Notes under the pieces: generated by a model | The model's input: the letters and a program-made list of their open reading frames with translations, nothing else | Told to the model about the DNA's origin: nothing | Databases searched by the model: none | Made by a program: the position numbers and the translations under genes | Assembly (NCBI GenBank): GCA_024763495.1 | Contig: JANTFJ010000221.1 | Coordinates: forward strand, 1 to 5,119 | Reading direction: 5' to 3' | DNA length: 5,119 bases | Source of the DNA: Desulfobulbaceae bacterium | Lineage (GTDB): Bacteria > Desulfobacterota > Desulfobulbia > Desulfobulbales > SURF-16 | In this document: piece after piece, positions 1 through 4,819 of the stretch | Position numbering within the stretch: the first letter of the stretch is position 1 | How the letters are laid out: every line of letters begins with the position of its first letter

Positions 1-1
1 T

Positions 2-97
2 TATCGCGAGCGTTGAAACGGGTACATGGCGGCATCCCTGAAACGCTTACAGGCCGTGCCTTCCCAAAAGTCAAGGTGTGGTTTATTGATCGCTATC
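2..97. repeat. Left copy of a 96-bp long direct repeat
   Basis: This stretch matches positions 5023-5118 in the same orientation with 94 of 96 bases identical. The differences are at 23 (T here, C at 5044) and 64 (C here, T at 5085). The identity ends at position 98 on the right and at position 1 on the left. A short open frame starting ATG at 26 runs through the repeat and into the 3' end of birA, but it has no ribosome binding site and is not called as a gene. The right copy carries more of the upstream part and reads like the start of an acetyltransferase (see 4970-5119), so this copy may be a decayed 5' fragment of the same gene. The nature of the repeat is not established. Confidence 0.9.
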
Positions 98-167
98 GAT
101 GAAAGTGACGTAACAGTAGTTGGTTCGGCCTGGGAAGCCCTAAGACGGAAAGTTGACAGCTTGCGGG

Positions 168-977
168 TCAGCGACCGGCCAGCTGGACATCACCTGATAG
201 AATTTCGTGTACCTTGCCTCCACTGTCCCTGATATGCAGTCTGCCCTCTTTATCAGATCCCAGAGAGATTCCCCGCACTACCCGGCCAGAGACTGTCACC
301 CAGGATAAAAGTTTACCCCTGGTGGCATCAAGCTGCTGCCATTGCTCTAAAATTGCCGGAAATTCTCCTTTCTCCATCCTGAAGACGGTTTGTTCAATTT
401 CTGAGAGCAGCACCGTCAGTAATTCGCCCCGGACGACCGGGTGCCTGGCATGATCCTGCAGGGATGTTGCCCGATCCCGCAGTTCCGGAGCAAAGGCGGC
501 CCGGGGAGTTGAAACATTAATGCCTATGCCGACGATAACCAGTGCCTGTCCATTGTAAAATTCGGCTTCAGCCAGAATGCCGCCGCATTTGCGGCTGTTC
601 AGTAAAATATCATTGGGCCATTTGAGCTGGGGAGCGATAGCGCAATATTGTGAGATTGCCCGGCAGGCCGCCACCCCCACAGCAAGTGTCAGGCGGGGAA
701 TTTCATTAAATTCAAGTTCTGGTCGAAGTATCAGGGAAAAATAAAGGCCGGTGCCTGGTGGCGACAGCCATGATCTGCCTAACCTGCCTCGTCCTTTGCT
801 CTGGCTTTCAGCAATAACCAGGGTTCCTGCCCCGGCTTCGGCCCTGGCCATTTCCAGGGCAATGTTATTAGTAGACTCGGTTTGCTCAAACAGATAAACA
901 GGACGATCGCCAAGCCGGTGCCTGGTTTTAATTTCCTGCCATAGCAAATCTGAAGAAATCAGCTGATATTTGGTCAT
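168..977 (-). CDS. birA: Biotin--[acetyl-CoA-carboxylase] ligase, monofunctional (no DNA-binding domain)
   Basis: This 269-residue protein activates biotin with ATP to biotinyl-5'-AMP and attaches it to a lysine of biotin-dependent carboxylases or decarboxylases in the cytoplasm. The family motifs are present in order: TESTN (33-37), the biotinyl-AMP loop GRGRLGR (62-68), KWPNDI (119-124), KCGGILAE (130-137) and VGIGINV (149-155). A small C-terminal SH3-like domain occupies about residues 220-269. Bifunctional BirA proteins (about 320-330 residues) start with a winged helix of some 60 residues. That domain is absent here: an in-frame TAA lies eight codons upstream of the ATG, and residues 4-17 look like the linker that normally follows the helix. 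The protein should therefore be unable to repress biotin genes. The start is supported by GGAGGG 11 bases upstream. The gene stands alone, and no clear terminator follows its stop codon. Confidence 0.95.
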   Translation of the reverse strand: MTKYQLISSDLLWQEIKTRHRLGDRPVYLFEQTESTNNIALEMARAEAGAGTLVIAESQSKGRGRLGRSWLSPPGTGLYFSLILRPELEFNEIPRLTLAVGVAACRAISQYCAIAPQLKWPNDILLNSRKCGGILAEAEFYNGQALVIVGIGINVSTPRAAFAPELRDRATSLQDHARHPVVRGELLTVLLSEIEQTVFRMEKGEFPAILEQWQQLDATRGKLLSWVTVSGRVVRGISLGSDKEGRLHIRDSGGKVHEILSGDVQLAGR

Positions 978-988
978 TTTTTTCCTAT

Positions 989-994
989 CCCTCC
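989..994 (-). promoter_or_regulatory. Ribosome binding site of birA
   Basis: The minus strand reads GGAGGG here, followed by 11 bases (ATAGG and a run of A) before the ATG at 977-975. The spacing is slightly long, but no other start codon follows the in-frame upstream stop codon as well, so this site fixes the short monofunctional start. Confidence 0.6.
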
Positions 995-1057
995 AGTGTT
1001 ACTCTGTTTAGTTCCCGGTTCAGCTTCAAGCAAGAAAAAAAATATATCTACCCGAGC

Positions 1058-1081
1058 CGCGTTTAGTTTTTTCTAAACGCG
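1058..1081. other. Hairpin with 9-bp perfect stem and T6 loop upstream of birA
   Basis: CGCGTTTAG (1058-1066) and CTAAACGCG (1073-1081) are exact reverse complements separated by six T. The site lies about 80 bp upstream of the birA start. On the minus strand the hairpin is followed, after about 15 bases, by a run of eight T (complement of 1034-1042), which is too far for a standard intrinsic terminator. It could be an operator or the attenuated end of an upstream transcript. Its function is unknown. Confidence 0.55.
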
Positions 1082-1228
1082 CTTAGGCCAAAAATAAACA
1101 TGCCGCCAATTGTTACCGGAAAAGAATGTTGTTTAGGGTAATAATACGGAATTTGTAAAAAGCCGGTAATTATTAAGCCAAGAGCCTGTTCGAGAATATA
1201 AGGGGAGGCGAAAAATCGAAAGTTGATT

Positions 1229-1393
1229 GCAAGTAAGCGTTAACCAGCACCTCACGGAGTCGGAGTTTATGCCCTGTTTTTAAGGGTGCTTACCTCTTTG
1301 CCCATTTCGGAGTCTCGTTCCTCGCTTACCTGCCTGGTGAACAGTTACAACGCACTGGTTGTAGTCGTTTTTCGCCCCTACCTGAATAGTTAC
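1229..1393 (+). mobile_element. MITE-like non-autonomous element 1 (165 bp) with 8-bp target duplication
   Basis: The segment is bordered by perfect 8-bp direct repeats AGTTGATT at 1221-1228 and 1394-1401. Its right end reads GAATAGTTAC, which on the other strand begins GTAACTATTCAGG, like other ends in this window. The left end is less regular: GCAA and then GTAAGCG at 1233. A core at 1247-1310 is shared with element 2 (62/64 bases), and the last 57 bp recur inverted at 4654-4710. No reading frame for a transposase fits inside. An 8-bp duplication and GTAA-starting ends are typical of IS66-family insertions, so a non-autonomous IS66-like derivative is the best guess. The right end lies only 39 bp upstream of the ATG at 1433 and may supply or disrupt promoter sequence. 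Confidence 0.7.
1247..1310 (+). repeat. 64-bp core repeat, copy 1 (inside element 1)
   Basis: This is identical to 2188-2251 in the same orientation except at 1299 (T/C) and 1304 (A/G). It begins GCACCTCACGGAG and contains CCCT...AGGG and GCACC...GGTGC pairings that could fold. It lies 18 bases from the left boundary of element 1, and the second copy lies 15 bases from the left boundary of element 2, so it occupies a homologous position in both. Confidence 0.93.
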
Positions 1394-1432
1394 AGTTGAT
1401 TAACAATATGACAATAAGAAAGGCGGGAAAAA

Positions 1433-1798
1433 ATGGAAAAGCTGAAAAAAAATTCCACTGTCCGGAAAGATGTCAGCCAGCAGGTTAGTTTTATTGTCCC
1501 TGTTTATAATGAAAGGCCACAACTCGAAGATGATACTCAAATGGCCGGCCTGTCGCTTCGTTACGCCGATGGTGGGGGGTGGTCAACTGCTTCGCCGGAG
1601 CTTAAGCTGCTTTTTTGCGATAATGGTTATTACCTGAACAAACTTCCTTACCAGGTTGCTTCTGCTTCTGATGTTGATCATAATGCCGGAATCGGACAGT
1701 TCACCATTCGCCGCCGCAGCAACCATGCTGTTTCGGCGGCAAACCAGATTTGCCGGATGTATGACATGATGCTTGATGATGAAGTAGTAACAATGTGA
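1433..1798 (+). CDS. Degenerate PilZ-like domain protein
   Basis: This is a predicted 121-residue cytoplasmic protein with no signal peptide or membrane segment. Residues about 38-114 resemble a PilZ subfamily with the pattern GGLxFRY ... ELxILL ... FYLxxxPF ... RRCxVQFGxLTxxQ. The matching stretches here are AGLSLRYADGG (38-48), ELKLLFCDNGYYLNKLPYQV (56-75), FTIRRRS (90-96) and ANQICRMYDMML (103-114). The assignment rests on pattern recognition only. The c-di-GMP signatures are poor: RKDVS (11-15) stands where RxxxR is expected, and DTQMAG (34-39) where (D/N)xSxxG is expected, so nucleotide binding may be lost. SFIVPVYNE (19-27) mimics a glycosyltransferase-2 start, but nothing else of that fold follows. 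AGGCGGG five bases before the ATG is a fair ribosome binding site. The TGA stop directly abuts the stop of the opposing PilZ gene. Confidence 0.6.
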   Translation: MEKLKKNSTVRKDVSQQVSFIVPVYNERPQLEDDTQMAGLSLRYADGGGWSTASPELKLLFCDNGYYLNKLPYQVASASDVDHNAGIGQFTIRRRSNHAVSAANQICRMYDMMLDDEVVTM

Positions 1799-2143
1799 TC
1801 AATCATTAAACCCGACCAGATCGATCAGCCGGCGGATTACCTTACGGCCTTCTCGATCAAGTTTTATCACCTCAAAGCCGGTGTCATAAAAGTCAGGATT
1901 AACATCATTTGATGACCAGATACTTCTGGCTTCAAAGGTCAAATCCCTTTTACGGAAATATCCTTCCGGGAAAGTCAGGCGCAGCGAATAATCTATATCA
2001 ATGGCAATGGGAAGTCTGCTTACCAGCTTTACTCCTCTTGTCGTTATATCTACCAGTTTGCCCAGCAGGTCGCCTTTTTCGTCATCGAAAACATCCAGAT
2101 AATAAACAAGATGTCGTCTTTTCAATGCCCTGACTTCCTCCAT
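1799..2143 (-). CDS. PilZ domain protein, probable c-di-GMP effector
   Basis: This 114-residue soluble protein is one compact PilZ beta-barrel. It shows RALKR (5-9, the RxxxR arginine motif), YYLDVFD (14-20), LVDITTRGVKLVS (30-42; D32-x-T34-x-x-G37 for the DxSxxG motif), ARSIW (72-76) and YDTGFEV (86-92), followed by a C-terminal helix. Known PilZ proteins of this kind bind cyclic di-GMP and act on motility, secretion or polymer synthesis; the partner here cannot be told. The frame stays open to an ATG at 2191, but that start lies inside element 2. The ATG at 2143 is chosen because AGGGAGGA ends seven bases upstream and homologous proteins start near this point. It lies downstream of hisC-cmk on the same strand, separated from cmk mainly by element 2, and converges on the other PilZ-like gene with no intergenic space. 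Confidence 0.82.
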   Translation of the reverse strand: MEEVRALKRRHLVYYLDVFDDEKGDLLGKLVDITTRGVKLVSRLPIAIDIDYSLRLTFPEGYFRKRDLTFEARSIWSSNDVNPDFYDTGFEVIKLDREGRKVIRRLIDLVGFND

Positions 2144-2150
2144 ACCCGCG

Positions 2151-2158
2151 TCCTCCCT
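2151..2158 (-). promoter_or_regulatory. Ribosome binding site deciding the PilZ start
   Basis: The minus strand reads AGGGAGGA seven bases before the ATG at 2143-2141, close to a consensus site. It lies outside element 2 and its target duplication, so it predates the insertion and supports the 114-residue form over the 130-residue one. Confidence 0.75.
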
Positions 2159-2187
2159 GTCATTAATTTTTTGTAACTGCTCACAGG

Positions 2188-2251
2188 GCACCTCACGGAG
2201 TCGGAGTTTATGCCCTGTTTTTAAGGGTGCTTACCTCTTCGCCCGTTTCGG
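2188..2251 (+). repeat. 64-bp core repeat, copy 2 (inside element 2)
   Basis: This matches 1247-1310 in direct orientation with two substitutions. The two copies lie 941 bp apart and flank the two PilZ-type genes, so homologous recombination between them could delete that pair. Confidence 0.93.
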
Positions 2252-2291
2252 CGTGATTCACATAGCATACTATAGTGAACACGCAGAAACG
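2244..2291. repeat. Long quasi-palindrome in the centre of element 2
   Basis: Four paired blocks nest exactly: CGTTTC (2244-2249) with GAAACG (2286-2291), GCGTG (2251-2255) with CACGC (2280-2284), TTCAC (2257-2261) with GTGAA (2275-2279), and ATAG (2262-2265) with CTAT (2270-2273), around a CATA loop. That gives 20 base pairs interrupted by one mismatch and two single-base bulges. Element 1 lacks this hairpin. No T-run follows, so it is not an intrinsic terminator. It could fold as a cruciform or as an RNA stem. Confidence 0.8.
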
Positions 2292-2449
2292 AACAAATCC
2301 GGGGCACTATCCGAACATTTAAAGGGGTAGAGAAGGGTAGCTTTTACCCAACCCGAATATTTACGTTAAGGCGCTTACCCCGTGAGTAGTTACAATTTTT
2401 TTTCAGTTTATCAAATCTCCTTATGCTATTATTTATTTTGGACTGATTT

Positions 2450-3121
2450 TTATTTTTTAGCAAGTTGTTCCAGCATAAAATCCAAAACTTCAACAATTGT
2501 CATCCTGGAAGAATTAATGATAACAGCATCAGGGGCTGCCTTTAAAGGAGCGATAGTTCGACTGCTGTCATCCTGGTCACGCCTGATCAGCTGTGTCAAA
2601 ATTTCTTTTTCGTTAACATCCTGGCCTTTTTCATGCAGCTGCTTGCAGCGTCGCCTGGCCCGTTCTTCTGCTGAAGCATCAAGATAAAATTTATATCCGG
2701 CCTGGGGGAAGACCACTGTGCCGGTGTCTCGTCCCTCGGCAACAACCCTGCCCCGGCTGCCAAGCTGCTGCTGAAGCAGGGTAAGTTTTTCGCGCACCAC
2801 GGGCAGGGCGGACACCCTGGAAGCGGCCATGCCCATTTCCGGAGTGCGGATTGCCTCGCTGACATCCTGCTGATCCAAAAGCACCCTGGTGTCATGTTTT
2901 CCCGGCAGAAGCTGTAAGTCAAAATTGCTGAGCAGGCTGCTGATTCCCTTTTCATCATCAAGAGCGATATTACGGCGCAGAGCCAGCAGGCCTACGGCCC
3001 GATACATGGCACCGGTGTCAAGATAGGTATAGTGAAGCCGCCGGGCCAGTTCCCTGCTGATAGTGCTTTTCCCGCTGCCTGACGGCCCGTCAATGGTAAT
3101 TATTTCATCTTTTTCAGTCAT
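2450..3121 (-). CDS. cmk: Cytidylate kinase (CMP/dCMP kinase)
   Basis: This 223-residue cytoplasmic NMP kinase phosphorylates CMP and dCMP with ATP for nucleotide recycling. It is full length for the family (about 220-230). The Walker A loop is GPSGSGKST (12-20). The CMP-binding segment LDTGAMYRA (34-42), the NMP-lid contact IRTPEMGMAASRVSALP (91-107), EGRDTGTVVFP (129-139) and the lid RRDQDDSSR (180-188) with the following P192 and D198 are all present, so it should be active. The ATG overlaps the hisC stop by one base (TAATG), and GAGGTG five bases upstream, inside hisC, is the ribosome binding site, which suggests translational coupling. In many Clostridia cmk follows aromatic amino acid genes such as aroA; here it follows hisC directly. 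The stop is followed by an AT-rich spacer and then element 2. Confidence 0.97.
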   Translation of the reverse strand: MTEKDEIITIDGPSGSGKSTISRELARRLHYTYLDTGAMYRAVGLLALRRNIALDDEKGISSLLSNFDLQLLPGKHDTRVLLDQQDVSEAIRTPEMGMAASRVSALPVVREKLTLLQQQLGSRGRVVAEGRDTGTVVFPQAGYKFYLDASAEERARRRCKQLHEKGQDVNEKEILTQLIRRDQDDSSRTIAPLKAAPDAVIINSSRMTIVEVLDFMLEQLAKK

Positions 3122-4218
3122 TAACGCACCTCGGCCAGAACTTTGCCAAGGGCGGTAATCAAACGCTTATTTTCCTCTGCCGTGCCAACGGTAATCCTGA
3201 CATAATCAGGATAACCATAGGCAGTCATGGCCCTGATAATTACGCCTTCCAGCAGCATTTTTTCGTAAATCATTTTAGCGTTGACTCCAACATCAACTAG
3301 AAAAAAATTGGTCTGGCTGGGAAATACCCGGCAGCCCAGTGACTCAATTTCTTTCGTCAGCCAGGCAATACCTTCCCTGGTCATGATCAGGGTGTTTTCG
3401 TAATGCTCTTCGTCTTCCAGGCTGGCCAGCGCCCCAACCTGGGCCAGTTCGTTAACATTAAAAGGCTGGCGAACCCGGTGCAGGTATGAGGCGATTTCCG
3501 CAGTCATAATACCGTACCCCACCCGTAACCCGGCAATACCGTAAGCCTTGGAAAAGGTACGGAGGCTGACTACCGGGGTCTTGGCATGCATATATTTCCT
3601 GACATCCAGACGCCGGGCCGGTTCAACAAAATCAACATATGCCTCATCCAGGACAACAATAACTGATTCCGGTATTCGGGCCAGAAAATTTTCAAATTCC
3701 TTTTTCTGTAAAACAGTACCGGTGGGATTGTTAGGGTTATCAAGAAATATCAACCTGGTTTTATTATTGACCATCCCGAAAATTGCCTCCAGGTCATGCC
3801 GCATGTTTTTCAGGGGTACAACCCGGTTTATGCCGTTTTTCGCCTGCACCATAGACTGATAAACCAGAAATGAAGGATGGCTGGTGATTACCTCGTCACC
3901 GGGACAGACAAAGGCCCCGGCCAGCAGTTCAATAATTTCATTAGAACCATTCCCAAAAACAAGTTCTTCCCGGCTGATCTCGAGTTTTTTAGCCAGGGCT
4001 TGAGCCAGGTAATAACAACTGCCGTCCGGATAACGATGTAGGTTTGCCAATGCCATGGCAATGGCCTTTACCGCCCTGGGAGATGGCCCAAGGCTGTTTT
4101 CATTGGAGGCCATTTTGATTGAATTGGATATGCCGTATTCCCGCTCCAGTTCTTTTAATGGCTTGCCTGGAGGATATGGAACCAGGGTTTTAATATTTTC
4201 ACTGACTGAGAGTTTCAA
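3121..4218 (-). CDS. hisC: Histidinol-phosphate aminotransferase (class II-like PLP enzyme)
   Basis: This 365-residue fold-type I PLP enzyme is of normal family length. It transfers the amino group of glutamate to imidazole acetol phosphate in histidine synthesis; close relatives also act on aromatic keto acids or prephenate. Visible features are ASNENSLGPSP (37-47), RYPDG (62-66), the cofactor loop GNGSNE (89-94), NPNNPTG (161-167), D191 and Y194 in LDEAYVDF, the Schiff-base lysine K224 in RTFSKAYGIAGLRVGYG, R232 and the substrate arginine R341 in RITVGT. The start is TTG: eight codons upstream is an in-frame TAA with no ATG or GTG between, and AGGAAG lies four bases upstream, a short spacing that may mean modest translation. 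It overlaps cmk by one base. No other histidine or aromatic amino acid gene is in the window, so the exact substrate is uncertain. Confidence 0.93.
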   Translation of the reverse strand: MKLSVSENIKTLVPYPPGKPLKELEREYGISNSIKMASNENSLGPSPRAVKAIAMALANLHRYPDGSCYYLAQALAKKLEISREELVFGNGSNEIIELLAGAFVCPGDEVITSHPSFLVYQSMVQAKNGINRVVPLKNMRHDLEAIFGMVNNKTRLIFLDNPNNPTGTVLQKKEFENFLARIPESVIVVLDEAYVDFVEPARRLDVRKYMHAKTPVVSLRTFSKAYGIAGLRVGYGIMTAEIASYLHRVRQPFNVNELAQVGALASLEDEEHYENTLIMTREGIAWLTKEIESLGCRVFPSQTNFFLVDVGVNAKMIYEKMLLEGVIIRAMTAYGYPDYVRITVGTAEENKRLITALGKVLAEVR

Positions 4219-4357
4219 AGTTCTTCCTGTTTTTGTTTGTTATGGTTGCCACAATAGATGCCAAAAAATCAGTTCTTATCAGCGGCCACGAAACCGGTTG
4301 GCCGGCCCTGCGATAATACCTCGGTATGTTGCAGGGCGTGGAGTACGTGCAGGGTAG

Positions 4358-4376
4358 TATTTACGGGGCGCTTACC
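4358..4376 (-). repeat. Fragment similar to the inner right end of element 2
   Basis: Read on the minus strand this is GGTAAGCGCCCCGTAAATA. The matching part of element 2 (minus strand from 2379) reads GGTAAGCGCC, then TTAA, then CGTAAATA. The outer terminus GTAACTACTCAC is missing and no target duplication was found, so this is at most a remnant. Confidence 0.35.
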
Positions 4377-4421
4377 ACACTGACAGCAAATTTAACAGAT
4401 AATTCCGGCCTGAACAAGAAA

Positions 4422-4471
4422 CATTTAGAGAAGTGATCTGATTGCACGCAATCAGATCACTTCTCTAAATG
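4422..4471. repeat. Perfect 50-bp palindrome (24-bp arms, 2-nt centre)
   Basis: The arm at 4422-4445 begins CATTTAGAGAAGTGATCTG and is the exact reverse complement of 4448-4471, with only AC between them. There is no mismatch in 24 base pairs, and the flanking bases do not pair. It lies about 200 bp upstream of the hisC start and has no T-run on either side, so it is not a typical terminator. It could be a cruciform, a mobile-element scar, an inverted duplication made by template switching, or an assembly fold-back. Confidence 0.95.
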
Positions 4472-4492
4472 ACCATATTACAACCTTATCTC

Positions 4493-4646
4493 GTAACTAC
4501 TCATGGGGTGAGCGTCCTGACTTCGCTGACCCCTGTAATTGTAACTGGTTACAGGGTGCCGTAGATTTCTGCGATCAGTCCGGCTTACGTTAATGCTATG
4601 TAAGACAGATTTATCGCGTGCAGATGAAGTGCAGCTGAATAGTTAC
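4493..4646 (+). mobile_element. Probable degenerate MITE-like element 3 (154 bp)
   Basis: The left end reads GTAACTACTCATGGGGTGAG, and 4493-4514 matches the minus strand of the right end of element 2 (2393-2372) at 20 of 22 bases. The right end on the minus strand reads GTAACTATTCAG (4646-4635), so the two ends share GTAACT-A-x-TCA. Inside are two hairpins, GGGGTGAGCG with CGCTGACCCC (4505-4514 and 4524-4533, 9 of 10 paired) and CCCTGTAA with TTACAGGG (4531-4538 and 4549-4556). The 64-bp core is absent and the flanking octamers CTTATCTC and ATTTATTT differ, so insertion as one unit is not proven. Confidence 0.45.
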
Positions 4647-4653
4647 ATTTATT

Positions 4654-4710
4654 TGTAACTATTCAGGTAGGGGCGAAAAACTGTCCAAACCACCGACCTG
4701 TAACTGTTCA
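4654..4710 (+). repeat. Inverted copy of the element 1 right end (57 bp)
   Basis: Positions 4654-4681 are the exact reverse complement of 1367-1394 (28 bp). After 17 diverged bases in each, 4699-4710 is the exact complement of 1338-1349 (TGTAACTGTTCA here). Block order and spacing are conserved, so this is a homologous element end facing the opposite way. The rest of that element is not recognisable downstream. Confidence 0.8.
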
Positions 4711-4775
4711 GATATTTTTGAGTGAGCCCTAAGCGAATACCTGGTTTGAATTATTTGTTTAGATTGTATAAGATT

Positions 4776-4819
4776 ACAAAATTGTATTATATGGTTTGGC
4801 TGTTATTGACAAAATTGTA
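4776..4819. repeat. 11-bp direct repeat ACAAAATTGTA, two copies 33 bp apart
   Basis: ACAAAATTGTA occurs at 4776-4786 and 4809-4819. The period of 33 bp is close to three helical turns, which would put both on the same DNA face. They overlap a possible weak minus-strand promoter. The tract is AT-rich, so chance is not excluded, and no regulator can be named. Confidence 0.45.
4786..4812 (-). promoter_or_regulatory. Possible weak sigma-A-like promoter, leftward
   Basis: On the minus strand TTGTCA (4812-4807) and a perfect TATAAT (4791-4786) are 15 bases apart, short of the usual 17. It would point toward the repeat cluster and hisC, more than 550 bp away. In an AT-rich tract such matches arise easily. 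Confidence 0.2.

Larger units (their letters stand above)
2173..2393 (+). mobile_element. MITE-like non-autonomous element 2 (221 bp) with 8-bp target duplication
   Basis: Terminal inverted repeats of about 18 bp close this element. The left end is GTAACTGCTCACAGGGCA (2173-2190); the right end, read on the minus strand, is GTAACTACTCACGGGGTA (2393-2376), with 15 of 18 bases equal. Perfect 8-bp direct repeats AATTTTTT lie outside (2165-2172 and 2394-2401), although that sequence is of low complexity. Near the left end it carries the 64-bp core shared with element 1, and in the middle a long hairpin (2244-2291). It encodes no transposase. GTAA ends plus an 8-bp duplication resemble the IS66 family. 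It separates cmk from the PilZ gene and ends 22 bp upstream of the PilZ ribosome binding region, so it may have uncoupled the two. Confidence 0.82.

Noticed and set aside
26..232. 68-codon open frame at the left edge as an intact gene
   Set aside because: No ribosome binding site; it begins inside the long repeat and ends antisense to birA. It was kept only as a possible piece of a decayed GNAT-like gene.
1034..1081. Hairpin 1058-1081 plus T-run as an intrinsic terminator on the minus strand
   Set aside because: The T-run begins about 15 bases after the stem, too far for a standard terminator, and no minus-strand gene is seen just upstream.
1490..1515. Glycosyltransferase family 2 start (SFIVPVYNE) in the plus-strand gene
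   Set aside because: No DxD, no sugar-binding segments and no further family pattern follow in any frame, while the rest of the protein fits a PilZ-like pattern. The motif is likely coincidental.
2144..2191. Longer PilZ start at 2191 (130 residues)
   Set aside because: It starts inside element 2, has no ribosome binding site and adds 16 residues unlike the family. AGGGAGGA before 2143 marks the real start.
1229..2393. Composite transposon carrying the two PilZ-type genes
   Set aside because: Each element has its own matching 8-bp flanks, and the outermost octamers (AGTTGATT and AATTTTTT) do not match each other, which points to two separate insertions.
4055..4357. 100-codon plus-strand frame across the hisC start, and similar frames inside cmk (2382-2687) and hisC (3548-3859)
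   Set aside because: They are antisense shadows of well-supported genes, without ribosome binding sites or recognisable domains.
4422..4710. CRISPR array or retron-like structure in the repeat-rich region
   Set aside because: There are no regularly spaced equal repeats with variable spacers, and no reverse transcriptase or cas gene in the window.
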